Source: Parachlorella kessleri
Taxonomy: Eukaryota; Chlorophyta; Trebouxiophyceae; Chlorellales; Chlorellaceae
Assembly: GCA_001598975.1 (NCBI GenBank)
Contig: BBXU01001957.1
Location: 1 to 64,000, forward strand
DNA length: 64,000 nt
Direction: 5' to 3'
Made by a program: the position numbers and the translations under genes. The notes beneath the pieces are model-generated. The model had not been told where the DNA came from and ran no database searches. It worked only from the letters and a program-made list of their open reading frames with translations. The first letter of the stretch is position 1, and each line of letters begins with the position of its first letter. Below are positions 60,001-64,000 of the stretch, one piece after another.

Positions 60001-61409
60001 ACCCCAGCTGCCTTCCCTCCCACTAATAGACAAGAATGCACTAAGTTACAGCCTCCGGTTGATTCTTATTTGCGTGCTGATGAGAGCATCTCACGCACGA
60101 GAGGCTAGCAGAGGGATGGAGAGCCACAAAGGAGCCCAACAGGTGACAAGTGCTGGGCCCACTTACCTGCAAGGCTGTCGACCCAGCTGTCTTCCACATC
60201 GTCTGTCCGGTACTCCACATAGGAGCCCCCCTCGTCAAAGTAGCCCTCCTCTCGCTCTCGCCTGAGGTGGAAGGGCTCAATGGGGATCCCGGCATCGTTG
60301 AACCTGCGTGGCAATTACACGTCTAATTACTCAGTGGAAACTCCTTCAGGAACATGGCTTTGTTTGTTGGCATACATGTGACAGCAGACATGCAGCCAGC
60401 CGGCTAGATCCTGCGGCGGGCATGTGCTTGGAAGCTCTTCAATGCAAGCCATTGCGAGGGTTGGCTGCACATGCACCCAGAAGAACGAAAGACCCACTTC
60501 TTGCCAATCACTCACAACTGCTCTCCTTGTAACCTAAGTCAGTGGCCTACAGGCACACTCACTCAGCACTCCTCCCCACTCTATGAACTGACTGCAACTT
60601 TTGCCCCAGCTCCCTACCAAGGGCAGCGCCCAGCAGGTCTTACTTTCCCTTCTAGTCAGCCTACCTCTCATCAGGCTCGTCATAGGTAGCCTCCACCGCC
60701 TCGATGCTTCCTAGAAAGGCGGCTCCATCCTCGAACCGGGCAAGCAGGTTGTCCTTGCGCTGCCGGGCACGCTGTGCGGCCGCTGTGGCAGGGTCAATGG
60801 AAGCCCCTCCCTGTAAGCAACAGCTTTGAGTTGCTTGCATTGGGTCTGCCCAGCTGCTGGCCCCACTTGGTGTTCCTAGCCATACTGGGTGGTGACTAAT
60901 GTCCTGCGCCCCATGCAGCAGAGTACAAAATGTTCAGGCCGCGAAGGAGTGGATAGCCTCAGCAACACACCAAAAATCCCACAAATATCTCACCTCGTAC
61001 AGAACAACCGCATTGATTGAATCTGCATCCGGTGTAAGGGGCTTGCATAAGTGGGCCTTTGCGCAGGCAGGTTCAAGGTGTTGCCTCTGGTATGGTCGCG
61101 TTGGCATGCAGGCGCTTGCAGGGAAGGTGCACAGGACACTACAGTGTGCCTTTATCGAAGCTACCAAAGATAGATGACGTAAGAAGCGACAATGCACCCT
61201 GCCAAGGCTTGCCAGACCAATGGACCAACCCTGGTGACATGCACGTTGCACGTTGCAACTTTGGTTTCGCAGTTACAGTTGACGTGCACCCAATGACCTT
61301 CCAGTTGTTCCATAGGATCCAATTCGTTCTTGGGCCTCCTAGACTCGGCATGGAACTCTCGTACTTCGTTCTCCTCTGCAAACCGCACTCTTTTCTTTCC
61401 TGACGACAT
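57008..61409 (-). CDS. CD2BP2: CD2BP2/LIN1-like U5 snRNP-associated protein
   Basis: CD2BP2 (yeast Lin1) associates with the U5 snRNP before tri-snRNP assembly. Exons: 61409-about 61298, a small one ending at 60994 (start 61041 or 61056), 60810-60665, 60303-60167, 59731-59605, 59115-58971, 58538-57339 and 57073-57008. From 60810 down, all joins are in phase; the first junction is unresolved. Family features: the N-terminal KKRVRFAEENEV, EPFHLRREREEGYFDEGGSY with DSWVDSL, LLLPGETTLQALRRLG, and LTEFSSLLMEHGEYGIHSQT with REQILRY. A very large Ala/Gly-rich insertion (about 58.4-57.5 kb) follows. The protein ends with an aromatic-rich stretch, SGYWYNTQLGCFYDAENQLY then ASGQWFKYRDGQYQP. This looks like an OCRE repeat rather than the GYF domain of the human protein. 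Confidence 0.85.
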
Positions 61410-61546
61410 CCTGCTGGCTTTGTGAAGCTACAGAACGTTGAGAGGGCCACGATTTGGGACTGGGCACCAGACATTGGTGACAGATCCTTACTCATTGGGC
61501 GCCAAGGTGTGTCTACCATCGTCTGCAAGCTCTGGGCAGCCTTGCG
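61410..61546. promoter_or_regulatory. Very short bidirectional promoter, CD2BP2 / glycerate kinase
   Basis: The divergent start codons are 137 bases apart, so 5' UTRs and core promoters must share this interval. No TATA box is obvious. Confidence 0.5.
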
Positions 61547-63757
61547 ATGTGTTCTTTAGTAATGTTTGGACTGCCTCTTGCAGCGCACTCCTTCTCAATA
61601 CCGAGGCTAGACCGCTCACGTACGGTACCAAGGCGGGGCAAGTGCTCTACCCGTGATCACACCCCTGAAGCGTTCAATTCCATTGAGTACTATCAGCGTT
61701 TGGGTGGCGCTACCTGCACTGCTGCGCTGGCGCGTCAGAACAGAGTTCGCCTCTCCAGCATGGCTGACGCCACAATGTTGGGTAAGGCAACCTACTGGCA
61801 CTGAGATAGCCAAGGACTTTCTGCCTTCTGCTTTTGCACTGACTCGATTCTGGATGAGCCCTGCAGACTTCATCTGCAAGTCGCCGCTGTTGGCTAGCTG
61901 TGGATTTGACAGGCGGACCGTGGAAGCTGAGCAAGCCCTGTGGGAATCCCTAGGCAGCCAGGTCCTTAGGAACCTTAACCTTCCAGTAGCTGAGGGGCTA
62001 ACAGATGCCCAAAAGTGAGCACCCCCTGAGGGAGCTGTCGGGAATAGTTGAGGTGGCCATTCCTGCTTGGTGCCGCGCTTAGCTGCTATCGCACATGCGT
62101 ACCGAAAATCCCTATGAGCAGCCGCCTGCCCTACTATGCAATCATTCCATGTGTTGGAGTTCTCGGTGTAGCAGCTGCCTGCATGTAAACCCTAAGCAGC
62201 ATGGGTGCCTTCCTTCAGGCGCCGGGTGTTCCAGTATTACCTCCCTGTCTTCTTCTGGTGCCGGCAACAGCTGCTGCAGCACAAGTCAGCCAGCAGCCAA
62301 GGCAATGCCGCGGCAGCAGCAGTGCCGCCTCTTGCAGCAGGAGCAGCAGCTGATACTAACATTGGCACTGAGCAGAGCACCACAGGTCCGCTCATCCTGG
62401 GCATCAGTGCACCCCAGGGTTGCGGCAAGACGACGCTTTGTGAAGAGCTCAAGGTGAGTGGCTACAGCACCTTGCTAACCTTATATTTCACCTATCCTGC
62501 TTTGTGTGTTCTTAATCATATGAAATTTGCAACTCTTTGTTTGACTGCAAGTCCACACCATGGTCTGTCTAGGGCCGCCTCGATGTAATGAAGCCTGGGG
62601 TGCATATCCAACCATTTGTATCTGCTCAGAAGGAAACCATCGATAATGGCTTGGTTGCAGGCGCTATTTGAATGCTGCGGCTACCGTGCTGCATCTATTT
62701 CTATTGATGATTTCTATCTGACCCACGCAGACCAGGCATCAGGTACGCTGGATTGCAGGCAGGGGCAGACGACAGTCTCACATCATCTGGCAGCTCCCAT
62801 ATCTGCGCTGGACAAGCTGGTTGGCTGCTGTACTAGCTGCAGTGATGGCCCGGCCCGATTGTATTGAGAGGAGAGATTCCTGCTGACCGCCGCTGCTCGC
62901 GCTGAGAACTGCACGATGCAGAGCCAGGTGCGGTCCTTGCTTACCCAAGCCAGGAAAAAACGAAGCAACCGAGCCACCCTTTTTCCCATGGCACCCTTGT
63001 GCAGTGGCGGCGGCACACCCAGACAACCCTCTGCTGCAGCAGCGAGGCAATGCTGGTTCTCATGACGTACAGCTGGGGACCTCGACACTACAGGCCCTCC
63101 GGCAAGCCACCACGGCTGGCACCAGGGTCCCGCTCCCCAGGTCGGCCCCAACTCAAGGGCTGGTTCATTTGGGGGGTAAAGCTTGGTCCATAATCAGTAG
63201 ACCACCTGCTGGACTTGGCTGGATTTTCCATACACCAAAGCAGCATGAGATGCACAGCTTTTGCAAGTGCGGCGTTGTCGGCCGTGCCGCCTTCCTGGGG
63301 AAGCAGGCAGGAGGGAGGTGATGGACACTCCCACCGCTGGTTGCCGTGCGGGAAGGAGGGGGTGGCTGGCGTATTATGCTCAGGTGCTGAGGCATGCTGC
63401 GTGGGCGAAGCTACGGTGCCTAGCTACAGCGACGGGAATCCCAAGAGCGGGAGGTACGCCAGGACAGCCTTCCATCAAGACTGTGCAGACCCCTGCACCT
63501 CAACTCATCATGCCCAGCATAACTTGCACCTGGCTTACCTGAGCACTTACCTGAGCAGGATGCTGTAAGCGCAGGTATGACAAGTCGGCTTTTGAGGGCC
63601 AAGGCGACCGAGCAGACCCCTCCACCTGGCCCCATGTGGAGGGCCCTGTGGACGTGGTGCTCTTTGAGGGCTGGATGCTCGGCTTTGCGGCGGTCGGCGC
63701 CCAGGCTGCTGCTGGTGTGGACCCCAGCCTGGCGGCGGTGGATGGCTTCCTTGAGAG
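61547..63757 (+). CDS. GLYK: D-glycerate 3-kinase, plastid type (3' end outside window)
   Basis: GLYK phosphorylates D-glycerate to 3-phosphoglycerate, the last step of photorespiration, in the plastid. Exons seen: 61547-61781, 61867-62014, 62219-62453, 62661-62742, 63005-63140 and 63575-63757, all in phase; the last ends in phase 2 and further exons lie beyond 64000. ATG at 61547 gives an N-terminus rich in Ser, Arg and Ala that could be a transit peptide; a later ATG at 61760 would remove it. Domain evidence: ADFICKSP-like helix (DFICKSPLL), VFQYYLPVFFWCRQQL, the P-loop ISAPQGCGKTTL, SISIDDFYLTHADQ, NPLLQQRGNAGSHD, then YDKSAFEGQGDRADPSTWP and VVLFEGWMLGF. These match plant GLYK in order. 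It shares a short divergent promoter with CD2BP2. Confidence 0.93.
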
Positions 63758-64000
63758 GTAGGTACCCCCCTGGCTTGGGTTTCCTGGGTATCCCACGCAC
63801 TGACTGTGACGCCCGGCAGTCGGTAGCCGGTAGTCGATTTCCGCAGCGCCAGCTGCATCCCTTGAATGTGCTTGACTGGCTCGAAGTGTGTGCCTGGGGA
63901 GGGCAGGTAGCAGTGCACATGCAGCCTTGCCTGCAGGATTGGTGGCAGGTGGGTTTGCGCCACATGATCCCCGCCATTGTTAGACTGGTGGTGAGGTCAC
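63758..64000 (+). other. Intron of the glycerate kinase gene at the window edge
   Basis: A donor (GAG|GTAGGT) follows the exon ending at 63757. An acceptor-like CAG at about 63937 is not followed by sequence matching the next expected GLYK segment, so I leave this as intron. Confidence 0.5.

Overview
The window is nuclear DNA of a green alga (Chlorophyta; a trebouxiophyte or chlorophycean relative is my inference). Genes are dense, GC-rich and cut into many short exons by GT-AG introns. One gene encodes selenoprotein K with an in-frame TGA for selenocysteine, a protein algae keep but land plants lack. Another encodes plastid-type glycerate kinase. Several transcripts carry TGTAA, the usual algal poly(A) signal. 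I rebuilt gene models by joining exons at splice sites and checking that the reading phase is kept across every junction; unless stated otherwise the exon chains below close in frame.

Layout. 1-400: last exon of an unidentified Gln/Ala-rich gene (+). 400-2400: repeat-rich spacer. 2416 to about 11.4 kb: Mediator subunit MED14 (-). 11967-12300: last exon of an AT-hook protein (-). 12901-15881: TRM7/FTSJ1 tRNA 2'-O-methyltransferase (+). 16729-17799: Smr-domain protein (-). 19702-20756: selenoprotein K (+). 22064-23367: CPBP-family membrane protease (+). 25162-28414: PRISE-type short-chain reductase (+). 29473-32097: secreted papain-like protein whose catalytic Cys is Ser (+). 32944-37087: F-box/LRR/ankyrin protein (-). 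38534-43725: membrane-anchored polysaccharide deacetylase (+). 44457-45802: universal stress protein (-). 46558-48649: membrane-anchored GDSL esterase (-). 48856-52806: proteasome ATPase RPT4 (+). 52960-54883: coiled-coil protein (+). 55218-56163: small secretory-route membrane protein (-). 57008-61409: CD2BP2/LIN1 splicing factor (-). 61547 to the right edge: glycerate 3-kinase (+, incomplete).

The genes are mostly unrelated housekeeping functions (transcription, tRNA modification, splicing, protein turnover, photorespiration) and form no operon. The closest functional link is between the deacetylase and the small membrane protein at 55-56 kb. They share an extracellular juxtamembrane module that I do not recognise, including two introns at matching positions and phases. 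Other unusual features are a chimeric organellar tRNA insertion inside a deacetylase intron, a dispersed short repeat family, an excess of GC-AG introns, and a strong hairpin just after the selenoprotein K stop codon.
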